Shown here: positions 6,407 to 14,361 of the stretch, in pieces
How the letters are laid out: every line of letters starts with the position of its first letter
Position numbering within the stretch: position 1 is the first letter of the stretch
DNA from: an uncultured Clostridia bacterium
GTDB taxonomy: Bacteria > Bacillota > Clostridia > UBA1381
Reading direction: 5' to 3'
DNA length: 20,237 bases
NCBI GenBank assembly: GCA_944391635.1
Contig: CALXUL010000102.1
Coordinates: 1 to 20,237, forward strand
Position numbers and translations under genes: made by a program
Notes under the pieces: model-generated
Seen by the model: the letters and a program-made list of their open reading frames with translations, nothing else
What the model was told of the DNA's origin: nothing
The model's database searches: none

Positions 6407-6724
6407 ATGTCTGATTTTGAATACTATTGTGACGAATTCGGCGGCTGTGCTTTTGATGATGAGGAAGAATTTGCAAGATGTCTGGACAAGGCTAAGCGTT
6501 TTGTAAAATATGTTACATACACAGAGCCTGATTTTGAAGATGATGATGTGCGCAGCTGTATCTGCGCTTTGGCAGAAATTTATGCAGATCATCTTGGCGG
6601 CGGTATTGTCGGCGAAAAAATTGACGATTATGAGGCGGAATATTCTACTGCTAAGTATGAAGATGAATTGATGCATACAGTCAGGTTATATCTGCCGCCT
6701 GTTATTTTATACCGCGGTTTTTGA
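6407..6724 (+). CDS. Head-tail connector protein (Gp6-like)
   Basis: A 105-residue, very acidic, mainly helical protein starting three bases after the capsid stop. Size, position directly behind the capsid gene and helical character match the gp6/gp7-type head-completion adaptor that docks on the portal. A cysteine pair (RSCICALAEIYADHL, near residue 60) sits in the middle helix. Assignment rests mainly on context and size; sequence motifs in this family are weak. The ribosome site is poor (GGGGTG within the end of the capsid gene), suggesting translational coupling. Confidence 0.6.
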   Translation: MSDFEYYCDEFGGCAFDDEEEFARCLDKAKRFVKYVTYTEPDFEDDDVRSCICALAEIYADHLGGGIVGEKIDDYEAEYSTAKYEDELMHTVRLYLPPVILYRGF

Positions 6725-6742
6725 GGATAAGGAGGTTTTGGT

Positions 6743-7039
6743 ATGAGGCTCATGCCGGTTACTGTTTACCGTTTTTACAATGGAGTTTGGCAGCGTTTTG
6801 TTTTTGACAGGGCGTGGGTAAGAGTCCTGCGCCGCACAAAACAGGAAAATTCAGGCAGGCATTTTGACTCTGAGCTTACCGCAAGAATTTTCTCGCGGCA
6901 GGCAGAACGGATTTTAGTCGGTGACAAGATTGTTACCGGCAGGTGCGTTTTAAAAGAACCCAAAAATGCCTTTACTGTATTTGAAACGGCAGATAATTTT
7001 ATCCTTGGACGCGGTCATATCAGGATAACTGCGAGGTGA
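6743..7039 (+). CDS. Putative minor capsid / head-closure protein (Minor_capsid_1-like)
   Basis: A 98-residue basic protein. The pattern of an N-terminal YRFYNGVWQRFVF strand, a conserved ILVGDKIVTG segment, and a final ILGRGHIRI strand fits the small beta-rich minor capsid or stopper proteins that follow the connector gene in A118-type Listeria and related clostridial phages. AGGAGG (6729-6734) precedes the ATG at good spacing. Role inferred from position and size; I see no catalytic motif. Confidence 0.55.
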   Translation: MRLMPVTVYRFYNGVWQRFVFDRAWVRVLRRTKQENSGRHFDSELTARIFSRQAERILVGDKIVTGRCVLKEPKNAFTVFETADNFILGRGHIRITAR

Positions 7040-7043
7040 TAGG

Positions 7044-7502
7044 ATGGCATCAATTACGTTTTCTATTATTGCTCCGGCAGCTATTCTTGAAAAATGTGGG
7101 CTGGGCGCTTCGGCAAAAGTGCAGACTGTTATTGACAATGAGGTACTTAAGCGCTGTGAGCCTTACGTGCCCAAAAAATCAGGTGCGCTGATTGCAAGCG
7201 GAAGGGCTGCCACTGCCCCCGGTTCCGGGCTGATTACCTACGGCGCAAATTACGCCGCCTACCAGTATTACGGTATTTCCTCAAGCGGCAAAGCATTAGA
7301 ATATAACGGTGCGCCGATGCGGGGGTCGTATTGGTTTGAAAGAATGAAAGCGGCAAATAAGGACGCTATCCTGCGGCTTGCGGCTGATGCTGCCGGCGCT
7401 AAAGCAGATAAGGGCGCGGCAAATAAGCCCGCCTTTATCCCTCCGCTTAATCAGCCGCTTAAGACTGTAATAGGTCTTAGAAGAAACCCGGTTTTTAGAT
7501 AA
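7044..7502 (+). CDS. Putative minor capsid protein (Minor_capsid_2 / HK97 gp10-like neck protein)
   Basis: A 152-residue protein with the sequence VLKRCEPYVPKKSGALIASG (residues 31-50), a hallmark of gp10-type and Minor_capsid_2 proteins, followed by the conserved NYAAYQYYG motif and a PMRGSYWFERMKAANKD segment. These proteins sit at the head-tail junction and help finish the neck. It starts four bases after the previous stop, with GAGGTGAT just inside the preceding gene as ribosome site. Confidence 0.7.
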   Translation: MASITFSIIAPAAILEKCGLGASAKVQTVIDNEVLKRCEPYVPKKSGALIASGRAATAPGSGLITYGANYAAYQYYGISSSGKALEYNGAPMRGSYWFERMKAANKDAILRLAADAAGAKADKGAANKPAFIPPLNQPLKTVIGLRRNPVFR

Positions 7503-7524
7503 CTGCCAGAAAGGATGTTTGGGT

Positions 7525-7935
7525 TTGATTAAAGAATTACAGGAATTTTTTGAAAAATGTCCGCTGCTTTCCAACGCGTGTATGAACGTCGATTTTCTTC
7601 CCGAGCATGAGGACAGCTATACTATTGAAACTGTTCCCTGCGAGCCTGTATTACATAGGTATTATACCGGCGGATCTTTGAGGCAGTATTGTTTTGTCCT
7701 TGCCTTTAGAAAAGCATACGGCGGCAGCCCGGGTGAAAATATGCGTAATGAGCAGCTTTGCGAAGAGTTGGCGGAATGGGCAGAGGAATGCAGTGATAAC
7801 GCGGTACTGCCAAATCTCGGAAATGGCAGAACAGCCCAGAGACTTTGCGTGACCTCAGGCGGATACATGTTTGATGAATCCTCCAATCACGCAAGATACC
7901 AGATTGGCTTACAGCTTATATATACACAAATGTAA
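7525..7935 (+). CDS. Putative tail terminator / minor capsid protein (Minor_capsid_3-like)
   Basis: A 136-residue protein. Its mid part has the strand-rich pattern expected of tail-terminator proteins (GGSLRQYCFVLAFRKAYGG, then the C-terminal ARYQIGLQLIYTQ), and it lies between the neck protein and the tail tube gene, the usual place for the protein that caps the tail tube. I start at TTG 7525 because AAAGGA at 7510-7515 is nine bases before it; a TTG at 7519 is also in frame but would be only three bases from the ribosome site. No in-frame ATG is suitable. Confidence 0.6.
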   Translation: MIKELQEFFEKCPLLSNACMNVDFLPEHEDSYTIETVPCEPVLHRYYTGGSLRQYCFVLAFRKAYGGSPGENMRNEQLCEELAEWAEECSDNAVLPNLGNGRTAQRLCVTSGGYMFDESSNHARYQIGLQLIYTQM

Positions 7936-7952
7936 TTAAAGGAGTTTTTTAT

Positions 7953-8426
7953 ATGGATAAAATTTTAAAGCGCAGTGATAAGCTCGCTTTTTACGGGATT
8001 GATGATACTTTTATGCGTATGCGCGGGTTTACTGACTTCTCTATGAGCAAAAACCCATCCGAATATACCAGAAAATATGTGGACGAGGAAACAGAGCGCA
8101 ATGACGTGGTAGGATACAATCCAACTATCAGCTTTGCATTTGACAGATTCTCGGAAGATCCGGTACATGCCGACATGGTAGGTATTGCAGATTCTGAGGC
8201 AATTGGTGCAGATGCGGTCAGAAGTATCGTTATTGTTGACATCACCAAGCCGGCAGAGTCGGGATATAACGCACAAAAACGTGATTTTTCTGTTATCCCC
8301 GACTCTGAGGGCAGCGACAGCGAAACTTATACTTATTCCGGAAGCCTTAAGGCAAACGGCGCAGTTGTTAATGGTATTGCTTCTTCTGAGGATGGTTGGC
8401 AGACTATAACGTTTGTTGAACAATGA
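7953..8426 (+). CDS. Major tail (tube) protein
   Basis: A 157-residue protein with the profile of tail tube subunits of A118-type siphophages: an N-terminal stretch, the DFSMSKNPSEYTRKYVDEE region, a VVGYNPTISFAFDRF strand pair, then IVIVDITKP and a C-terminal strand-rich half with YTYSGSLKANG. Such subunits stack as hexamers to form the non-contractile tube. AAAGGAG at 7938-7944 gives a strong start. It is the best ribosome site in the first half of the cluster, as expected for a protein made in many copies. Its stop overlaps the next start by ATGA. Confidence 0.75.
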   Translation: MDKILKRSDKLAFYGIDDTFMRMRGFTDFSMSKNPSEYTRKYVDEETERNDVVGYNPTISFAFDRFSEDPVHADMVGIADSEAIGADAVRSIVIVDITKPAESGYNAQKRDFSVIPDSEGSDSETYTYSGSLKANGAVVNGIASSEDGWQTITFVEQ

Positions 8427-8989
8427 GAGTTTTAGGCAGGGTGCCGCGCGGAGTAATTGGCTCGGGGATATATTATCCAATAAAGACTGATTTTCGCGTC
8501 TGGCTTGAATTCGCGCGTATTTTAGAATCGGAGCGCGGAGCGCATGCGGCTATGCGTGCGCTTCGGCTTTGCTATAAAAACCGCGCACCTAAAGACCCGC
8601 TTGAGGCGCTTGGACTTTTATGCGAATTTTTTCTCGCAACCACAAAACACCGCGGCGGCGGGCAAAGCAGGTCTTCTAAAAAACTTATTTCTTTTTCCGA
8701 AGATGAGGGTTTGATTTTTGCTTCGTTTTATTCGGAATACGGAATCGACCTTTCACAGTGTAATATGCATTGGTGGCGATTTCTTGCGCTTTTATATGCG
8801 CTTGGTCCCGACTGTGCGCTTGCACGCGCCGCCGCTGTACGGGCGGTTAAAACGTCAGATATTAAAAACCCGCAAATCCGCAGAAGAATTATCGAGCAAA
8901 AACGTTTTTATGCGTTAGATGAATTTGAGGATGATAACGCCGCGGATGTTCTTGCGGCAGCATTTTCCATAGGCGAGGAGGCGCAGTAA
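8423..8989 (+). CDS. Bacteriophage Gp15-like protein (tail assembly)
   Basis: A 188-residue protein placed between tail tube and tape measure, where tail-assembly chaperones lie. The features TDFRVWLEFARIL (about 24-36) and MHWWRFLALLYAL (about 115-127) are characteristic of the Gp15 family. Its start overlaps the tail tube stop (ATGA) and its stop overlaps the tape measure start (TAATG), so the three genes are translationally coupled. I found no correctly phased frameshift site that would make a longer fused product; an AAAAAAC run at 8678 is in the wrong phase. Confidence 0.75.
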   Translation: MRVLGRVPRGVIGSGIYYPIKTDFRVWLEFARILESERGAHAAMRALRLCYKNRAPKDPLEALGLLCEFFLATTKHRGGGQSRSSKKLISFSEDEGLIFASFYSEYGIDLSQCNMHWWRFLALLYALGPDCALARAAAVRAVKTSDIKNPQIRRRIIEQKRFYALDEFEDDNAADVLAAAFSIGEEAQ

Positions 8990-10293
8990 TGGCGGACGGA
9001 ACAATTAAATTTGATACCGAACTCGACAGCAGCGGTCTTACCGGAGGCTTAGCAGAGCTGGCGGATAAGTCCGGGTCTGCAATGTCGCAGATTTCTCAAA
9101 AAGTAAACAGCGAACTCGGACAGGCGCTTGAAAATATGGCGGACAGTGCAAGAAAAGAATCGGTTAAAATCGCACAGGATGCTATCGCAGCACAAAAGCT
9201 TTATGAGAGCGAAAACGAACGCATTCAAAACAGAAAAAAGGATTCAGAAGCACTTTATATCGAACAACTAAAAAGTAATGTTGAGCGTATTAACGAGCTG
9301 CGTGATCAGGAACTAAACGCGCTTAAAACATCATATGACCTTGGCATTATCAGCACAAGCGACTATTTTTCAAAACTTGAGGATTTCCGTGACAGATATT
9401 TTGAGTACGGCTCGGAAAAGTGGCAGGATTATACCGCACAAATTTTAGAGCATAACAAGAAACTTGCCGAAGAACAGCAAAAAGCCCTTGATAAAGCTGC
9501 TGAATCAGTGTCGGACAGCATTAGGGAACGCTTTGAGGAACTTAAAAAGGAACAGGACAAGCTTCAAAAAAGCCTTGAGGAATTCGGCGGGATCAGTCAA
9601 AAGAATACTTTAGTCGGTGATGGGATTGATACGGAGTTTATATCTCTGGCTAATATCAAGGAACAAAACCGCGAGCTGGAAGAATACTGCCGTCTTCTTT
9701 TGGAAGTAAAAGAGCGTGTGGACGCGTTTTGGCGAACTGACACCGATGATGCCGCTGAAAATGAAAAGAATGCGGCGCTTAGAAACAGTTACTTCTCTCA
9801 GCTTCGGGGGATGGATATTGAAGAAGCCGGGGATTTTGCACAAGCTATCCTCGGTGTTTCTGAGCAGAAGCTTTCTGAATATTTTAGCGAGTATGAACAT
9901 AAACAGGAACTTGCAGAAAGTATTTCACAAAGTCTGTTTTCGGCGCAGACAGCCGAGGCTGCACAAAGTGCCGCACAAAATCTCGGCGCAGAGTTTAGCT
10001 CAGCGTTATATGATGAATTAGACAGCCTTGAGGGAAAATTTTTCTCCACCGGCGAGGAGGCTTGCAGAAGTTTTGGCGATGGGTTTATGGCAAGCCTGTC
10101 GGAGGTTTTGGAAGAGTTATCTGCTGCAATAACAGCCGGAGCTGCCGGGCTTGGTTCGGCTTCTGCCTCAATTTCCGGCGCGTCTTCGGTTGAAAATAAT
10201 ACAAGTTATAATATCTACGCATCGGCATCTCCGGCGGAAACTATACGGCTTTTACGTGAACAGGAAGAACTAAAGAGGCTTATGACAGAATAG
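8989..10293 (+). CDS. Short tape measure protein
   Basis: A 434-residue protein with the N-terminal FDTELDSSGLTGGLAEL motif typical of clostridial tape measure proteins, then long charged coiled-coil stretches (roughly residues 45-250), and an Ala/Ser-rich C terminus. Tape measure proteins set tail length at about 1.5 angstrom per residue, so this one predicts a tail of roughly 65 nm, much shorter than that of A118-type phages, whose tape measures run well past 1000 residues. I see no membrane segments and no peptidase or lysozyme domain. The frame is intact from start to stop, so the shortness is not due to a visible break. Confidence 0.75.
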   Translation: MADGTIKFDTELDSSGLTGGLAELADKSGSAMSQISQKVNSELGQALENMADSARKESVKIAQDAIAAQKLYESENERIQNRKKDSEALYIEQLKSNVERINELRDQELNALKTSYDLGIISTSDYFSKLEDFRDRYFEYGSEKWQDYTAQILEHNKKLAEEQQKALDKAAESVSDSIRERFEELKKEQDKLQKSLEEFGGISQKNTLVGDGIDTEFISLANIKEQNRELEEYCRLLLEVKERVDAFWRTDTDDAAENEKNAALRNSYFSQLRGMDIEEAGDFAQAILGVSEQKLSEYFSEYEHKQELAESISQSLFSAQTAEAAQSAAQNLGAEFSSALYDELDSLEGKFFSTGEEACRSFGDGFMASLSEVLEELSAAITAGAAGLGSASASISGASSVENNTSYNIYASASPAETIRLLREQEELKRLMTE

Positions 10294-10320
10294 CATATTT
10301 TCAGGGAACGGAGGCTTGAT

Positions 10321-11157
10321 ATGGAGCTGATTTTACAAAATGACACAGGCAGCATTAATATGTCCGGCAGTGCCGGCTGTGATATACGCATAACTTCCAT
10401 AACCGGGCTGGGTGCGCTGTCATATGAAAGGCGGCTTCTCACCTCATATGACTTTGACGGAGCAATTGAAAGCGGCAGACGTATGCCGGTAAGAAGTATT
10501 TCAATTTCAGGTGACTTGACCGGCGGCGTCAGCCGCGCTGCGCAGCTTTCAAGATTTTGCAGTGAACCTTTTAAATTAATTATTATAACCACCAGATTTC
10601 AGCGTGAGATTAACGTTAATTCCTGTGAGATAGTATTCTCGGACAAAAACCGTGCATTTATTAAGTTTGCAATGTCACTTTCATGTGATGACCCGTATTT
10701 TTATGATGCAAATGAGACTAAAGTCGGATTATATTATATTGAGAAGCTTATTTCTGATAAAACCGTATTGCCGGCTGTCTTTTCCGAAAGAGTTAATCAG
10801 AATACAATTACGGTATCTGGTGACCGCAGTATTGAGCCAATTATTACAATACTGGGCGGTATAAGAAACTCGGGGCAAAGCGGTGAAATTGTTATTGAAA
10901 ATCTCAGTACCGATAAAACTTTCACCCTTGCCTACACACCGCAGCAGGATGAGCTGATTACTATAGATGTTTCAAAAAGAACTATTACATCAAGCATTAA
11001 CGGTAATATTATTGAGAAAATTACCGATGACAGCTTTTTGTCAGACCTTGAACTTCCTGTCGGAGATACGCTGCTTAAAACAATGAACTATGGCTCCGCT
11101 GGCGAGATAGGCGCATACATTATTTACAAAAATAAATATATTGAGGCGCTTGTATGA
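10321..11157 (+). CDS. Distal tail (Dit)-like phage tail protein
   Basis: A 278-residue protein downstream of the tape measure, the usual place for the distal tail protein that forms the hub at the tail tip. The N-terminal half has the pattern of phage tail family proteins (ITSITGLGALSYERRLLTSY, then RMPVRSISISGDL), followed by a FAMSLSCDDPYFYD motif typical of Dit-like proteins just before the galectin-like C-terminal part. GGAGG at 10310-10314 precedes the ATG by six bases. The stop overlaps the start of the small terminase gene (ATGA), an unusual neighbour. Confidence 0.7.
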   Translation: MELILQNDTGSINMSGSAGCDIRITSITGLGALSYERRLLTSYDFDGAIESGRRMPVRSISISGDLTGGVSRAAQLSRFCSEPFKLIIITTRFQREINVNSCEIVFSDKNRAFIKFAMSLSCDDPYFYDANETKVGLYYIEKLISDKTVLPAVFSERVNQNTITVSGDRSIEPIITILGGIRNSGQSGEIVIENLSTDKTFTLAYTPQQDELITIDVSKRTITSSINGNIIEKITDDSFLSDLELPVGDTLLKTMNYGSAGEIGAYIIYKNKYIEALV

Positions 11158-11573
11158 CAGACAGTCAGATAAAACTTATCGGATACCTTGCCCGCGACGG
11201 CATGGAGCTTGAACAGATACGCCGTGAGCTGGGTATAAAACGGAAAGAATGGAATGAATATTTTAATCTTCACCCCGAAGAAAAAACGCGGCTAAAAACT
11301 TTACGCATATCTACCGATTATGCCGTAGAGGACGCGTTATTGAGGCGTGCTCTCGGTTATGAGGTAAATGAGTACAGACAAACCGAAAAGCCCGGAGGTA
11401 TTGAAGAAGTGACAACCAAAAAAGACGTTGCGCCTGATGTAAGAGCCGCTATTTTATGGCTTGAGGCAAGGCAGGCAAAGCGTTGGGGCAAAAAGGCGTC
11501 AGAGTCTTATTCCAAGGTTGATGAGATACTTGAGATTCTTGATAAAGAGGCCGGTAAAAATGAAAATGAGTGA
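11154..11573 (+). CDS. Terminase small subunit
   Basis: A 139-residue protein with an N-terminal helix-turn-helix-like segment (QIKLIGYLARDGMELEQIRR, about 5-24), and the C-terminal pattern VEDALLRRALGYEVNE ... KKDVAPDVRAAILWLEARQ that is common to small terminases of PBSX/A118-type phages. The protein recognises the packaging site and regulates the large subunit. It is coupled to the Dit-like gene by a 4-base overlap and overlaps the large subunit gene by 14 bases. Packaging genes normally lead the late operon; here they follow the tail genes. Confidence 0.85.
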   Translation: MTDSQIKLIGYLARDGMELEQIRRELGIKRKEWNEYFNLHPEEKTRLKTLRISTDYAVEDALLRRALGYEVNEYRQTEKPGGIEEVTTKKDVAPDVRAAILWLEARQAKRWGKKASESYSKVDEILEILDKEAGKNENE

Positions 11574-12726
11574 AAAACAGCGCGAGTTCTGGCGTAATGC
11601 AAACTGCCGCTGGAATATTAAGGACGGAGCAACACGAAGCGGCAAGACTTATCTTGATTATTATCTTATCGCAAAACGTATACGAAATATTCATCACGAA
11701 GGGCTTATAGTTTTAATTGGCAACACTCGCGCATCGCTTAGCAGGAATATTTTAGTCCCTATGCGTGAAATTTGGGGACGGGAAAATATAGGCGAAATTG
11801 CATCTGACGGCTCGCTTACTCTATTCGGTGAAAAATGCTTTGCGTTCGGCGCGGACAAAACCAATCAGAAATATAAATTACAGGGGACAGGAATTGAATA
11901 CTGCTACGGTGATGAAATTACAACCTGGAATCAGGAAATGTTTGAAATGCTGAAGTCGAGGCTTGATAAGCCGCATTCCATATTTGACGGAACCTGCAAC
12001 CCTGACCGCCCTGACCACTGGCTTTTGGAATTTATGAAAAGCGGTGCAGATGTTTACCGCCAGAGCTATACTATTTATGACAACCCATACCTTACACGCG
12101 AGTTTATCTCTAATCTTGAGTGTGAATATAAGGGCAGCGTATACTATGACAGGTTTATTCTCGGCAAATGGACTCTTGCCCAAGGCTTGGTATATCCCAT
12201 GTTTAGCCGTACAGAGCATGTGTTTGATACGCCGCCGTCTTCGGGGCAATATTTTATTTCAATAGATTATGGTACTCTAAATCCGACGTCTATGGGGCTG
12301 TGGTGTGTTGACACCGGCAGGGCTTGGCGCGTTAAGGAGTTCTATTATGACGGACGAAAGACCGGAAAGCAGTTCACTGATGAGGAGTATTATCAGCAGC
12401 TTGAAAAGCTTGCAGAGGGCTATCCTGTGGAATATGTGGTGGTTGACCCGTCTGCGGCAAGCTTTATTACCCTTATAAAACGAAAAGGTATTTTCTCGGT
12501 ACTAAAAGCCAAAAATTCCGTTACCGACGGGATTCGGTATACAGCAGGACTCATTAACGCGGGAAAAATTATGATACAAAGAAACTGCCGCGATATTCTA
12601 AGAGAGTTTGGTTCTTACTGCTGGGACGAAAAGGCATGCGGCGACAGCGTCATTAAGGACAATGATCACGCGATGGATGATATGCGTTATTTTTGCACCA
12701 CAGTTTTTAAGCGGTTTTTTGATTAG
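11560..12726 (+). CDS. Terminase large subunit (PBSX family)
   Basis: A 388-residue DNA packaging motor. The ATPase has a Walker A-type motif GATRSGKT (23-30) and a Walker B strand IEYCYGDE (112-119). The nuclease domain has acidic residues in SIDYGT (D236), VVDPSA (D296) and HAMDDMRY (D373/D374), giving the expected metal-binding set, so both activities appear intact. I start at ATG 11560, since AAAGAGG (11544-11550) lies nine bases before it; the open frame extends further upstream but inside the small subunit gene. PBSX, the namesake phage, packages random host DNA, though family membership does not prove that habit here. Confidence 0.92.
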   Translation: MKMSEKQREFWRNANCRWNIKDGATRSGKTYLDYYLIAKRIRNIHHEGLIVLIGNTRASLSRNILVPMREIWGRENIGEIASDGSLTLFGEKCFAFGADKTNQKYKLQGTGIEYCYGDEITTWNQEMFEMLKSRLDKPHSIFDGTCNPDRPDHWLLEFMKSGADVYRQSYTIYDNPYLTREFISNLECEYKGSVYYDRFILGKWTLAQGLVYPMFSRTEHVFDTPPSSGQYFISIDYGTLNPTSMGLWCVDTGRAWRVKEFYYDGRKTGKQFTDEEYYQQLEKLAEGYPVEYVVVDPSAASFITLIKRKGIFSVLKAKNSVTDGIRYTAGLINAGKIMIQRNCRDILREFGSYCWDEKACGDSVIKDNDHAMDDMRYFCTTVFKRFFD

Positions 12727-12748
12727 CATAATCAGAAAGGATATAAAT

Positions 12749-13990
12749 ATGGATTTTTTTAAATTAAATGACAATCTCCGCACATGGCTGCCAAGGGCTG
12801 CGGTATGGCGCGCCGCCTATGAACGCGGCGGAAGCCTAAATCTGGCAGCAGCTATCTCTGCTGAGGCGGCGAGGTTGGTAACACTGGAATTATCAAGCCG
12901 TATCCATGGCTCGCAGCGTGCGGATTTTCTTGATAAATCTTATGCAGAAGTGATAAAAAATGCACGTAATTTCTGCGAGATTGCCTGTGCGCTGGGCGGG
13001 GTTATGCTAAAGCCTTATCTTGACGGAGATAGGATTATCACTGCATTTATCCCTGCTGACGCATTTGAGGTTACGCGCTTTTGCGGCGATGGTAAGATTT
13101 GCGGAGTGAAATTCTTTCAGACAATAAAGGAAGACAATATTATTTTTACAAAATGCGAAGAGCATGAGTGGGATGGAGATTCTTACCTCATTACCAACCG
13201 CGCATATAAAAGCCGGGGCGGAAAAGAAAAACAGATAAGTCTTCAGGAAGTTGAGCAATGGGCAGATATTGAACCGTCGGTCAGGCTTGAGGGTGTAAAA
13301 ACACCTCTGTTTTCATATTTTAAAATGCCGTTTATTGACCAGTCGGATATAACATCTGCTTTGGGTGCGCCTATTTTTGCACGTGCTGGCAGGCTGATGG
13401 ATGATGCACAGAAACAATATGAGCGTATATTGTGGGAGTTTGAAAGCGGTGAACGTGCGTTATATGTGGATGAAACCGCTGTGCGCAGGAATTTTCGCGG
13501 TGAATCGGCATTGCCGCAGAAAAGGCTTTATAGACTTCTTAATACGGGTAATGACGAGCTTTTTATGGATTGGAGCCCTGAAATACGTGATGAACAGCTT
13601 ATTAATGGGTTTGAGCGAATTTTGCAGAGGATCGAATTTAACTGCGGACTTGCGTATGGGACTTTGTCCGACCCGCAAACCGTTGAGAAAACGGCAGAAG
13701 AACTTCGCGCGTCCAAGCAGCGAAGCTATGCAACAATTACTGAAATTCAGACAGCCCTTCGTGAGGCGCTATGCGACTGGGCAAAGGCAGCAGATACGCT
13801 TTGCGGGCTTTACGCACTTGCGCCGGAAGGCGAGTATTCAATTGATTTTTCTTTTGACGACAGTATAATCGCCGACAGAAAAACTGAATTTGAGGAAAGA
13901 TTGCAATTGTTTAAAGAAGGTATTATAACTGCCGAAGAAATGCGTAGTTGGTATATGGGCGAGAACACCGAAAGGATGGCTAAGGTATGA
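12749..13990 (+). CDS. Phage portal protein (A118/SPP1-type)
   Basis: A 413-residue protein forming the ring through which DNA enters and leaves the head. Recognisable parts are an N-terminal WRAAYERGG segment, the KTPLFSYFKMP motif and DQSDITSALGAPIFARA (crown/wing region), and the C-terminal FNCGLAYGTLSD-QTVEKTAEELRASKQRSYATI stretch, which is diagnostic of A118-type portals. AGAAAGG (12734-12740) precedes the ATG. The open frame extends upstream into the terminase gene, but that part matches nothing. The stop overlaps the next start (ATGA). Confidence 0.9.
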   Translation: MDFFKLNDNLRTWLPRAAVWRAAYERGGSLNLAAAISAEAARLVTLELSSRIHGSQRADFLDKSYAEVIKNARNFCEIACALGGVMLKPYLDGDRIITAFIPADAFEVTRFCGDGKICGVKFFQTIKEDNIIFTKCEEHEWDGDSYLITNRAYKSRGGKEKQISLQEVEQWADIEPSVRLEGVKTPLFSYFKMPFIDQSDITSALGAPIFARAGRLMDDAQKQYERILWEFESGERALYVDETAVRRNFRGESALPQKRLYRLLNTGNDELFMDWSPEIRDEQLINGFERILQRIEFNCGLAYGTLSDPQTVEKTAEELRASKQRSYATITEIQTALREALCDWAKAADTLCGLYALAPEGEYSIDFSFDDSIIADRKTEFEERLQLFKEGIITAEEMRSWYMGENTERMAKV

Positions 13991-14361
13991 ATGAAGAATT
14001 TTTGACTGGGCTTGGTATTGACGGCGAGGTATCGGCTAAAATTATCGAAGAATATGAAAAGGAAAAACTTGTGGCAGATATACGAAGCCGTTTGGAAAAA
14101 CAGGGTGCTGTCGATACTGAGGCTGCATTTTCGCTTCTTGACAAGGATGGCATCAGCACAGAGAATGCCGGAGAGAGGATTGAAAGGCTTAAAAATGAAC
14201 ATAGCGCGCTCTTTCACAAAAAACAGGTGCCCAAATTTGTTACCGAAGCCCAGGTTTTATCAAAGGATTCTGCTGATGAATTCTCTAAAATGAGTTACCG
14301 GCAGAGGCTCGAACTTTTTATGAAAAATCCCGAAGCATATAAGGAGCTTATGAAAAAATGA
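13987..14361 (+). CDS. Putative short capsid scaffolding protein (GP20-like)
   Basis: A 124-residue, highly charged, helical protein directly after the portal gene. Its end, MSYRQRLELFMKNPEAYKEL, is the C-terminal motif seen in scaffold or minor structural GP20 proteins, where the C terminus contacts the capsid protein. At 124 residues it is clearly shorter than usual scaffolds of this type, mainly lacking central coiled coil. A minor head protein with a MuF domain, which normally lies between portal and scaffold in A118-type phages, is absent. It is coupled to both neighbours through ATGA overlaps. Confidence 0.6.
   Translation: MNEEFLTGLGIDGEVSAKIIEEYEKEKLVADIRSRLEKQGAVDTEAAFSLLDKDGISTENAGERIERLKNEHSALFHKKQVPKFVTEAQVLSKDSADEFSKMSYRQRLELFMKNPEAYKELMKK

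Noticed and set aside
7965..8480. 171-codon minus-strand frame opposite the tail tube gene
   Set aside because: Antisense to a gene with strong ribosome site and phage context; no ribosome site or motif of its own.
8678..8684. AAAAAAC as a -1 frameshift site making a tail-chaperone fusion
   Set aside because: The codon phase is AAA AAA C, not A AAA AAC, it lies mid-gene, and no useful -1 frame follows.
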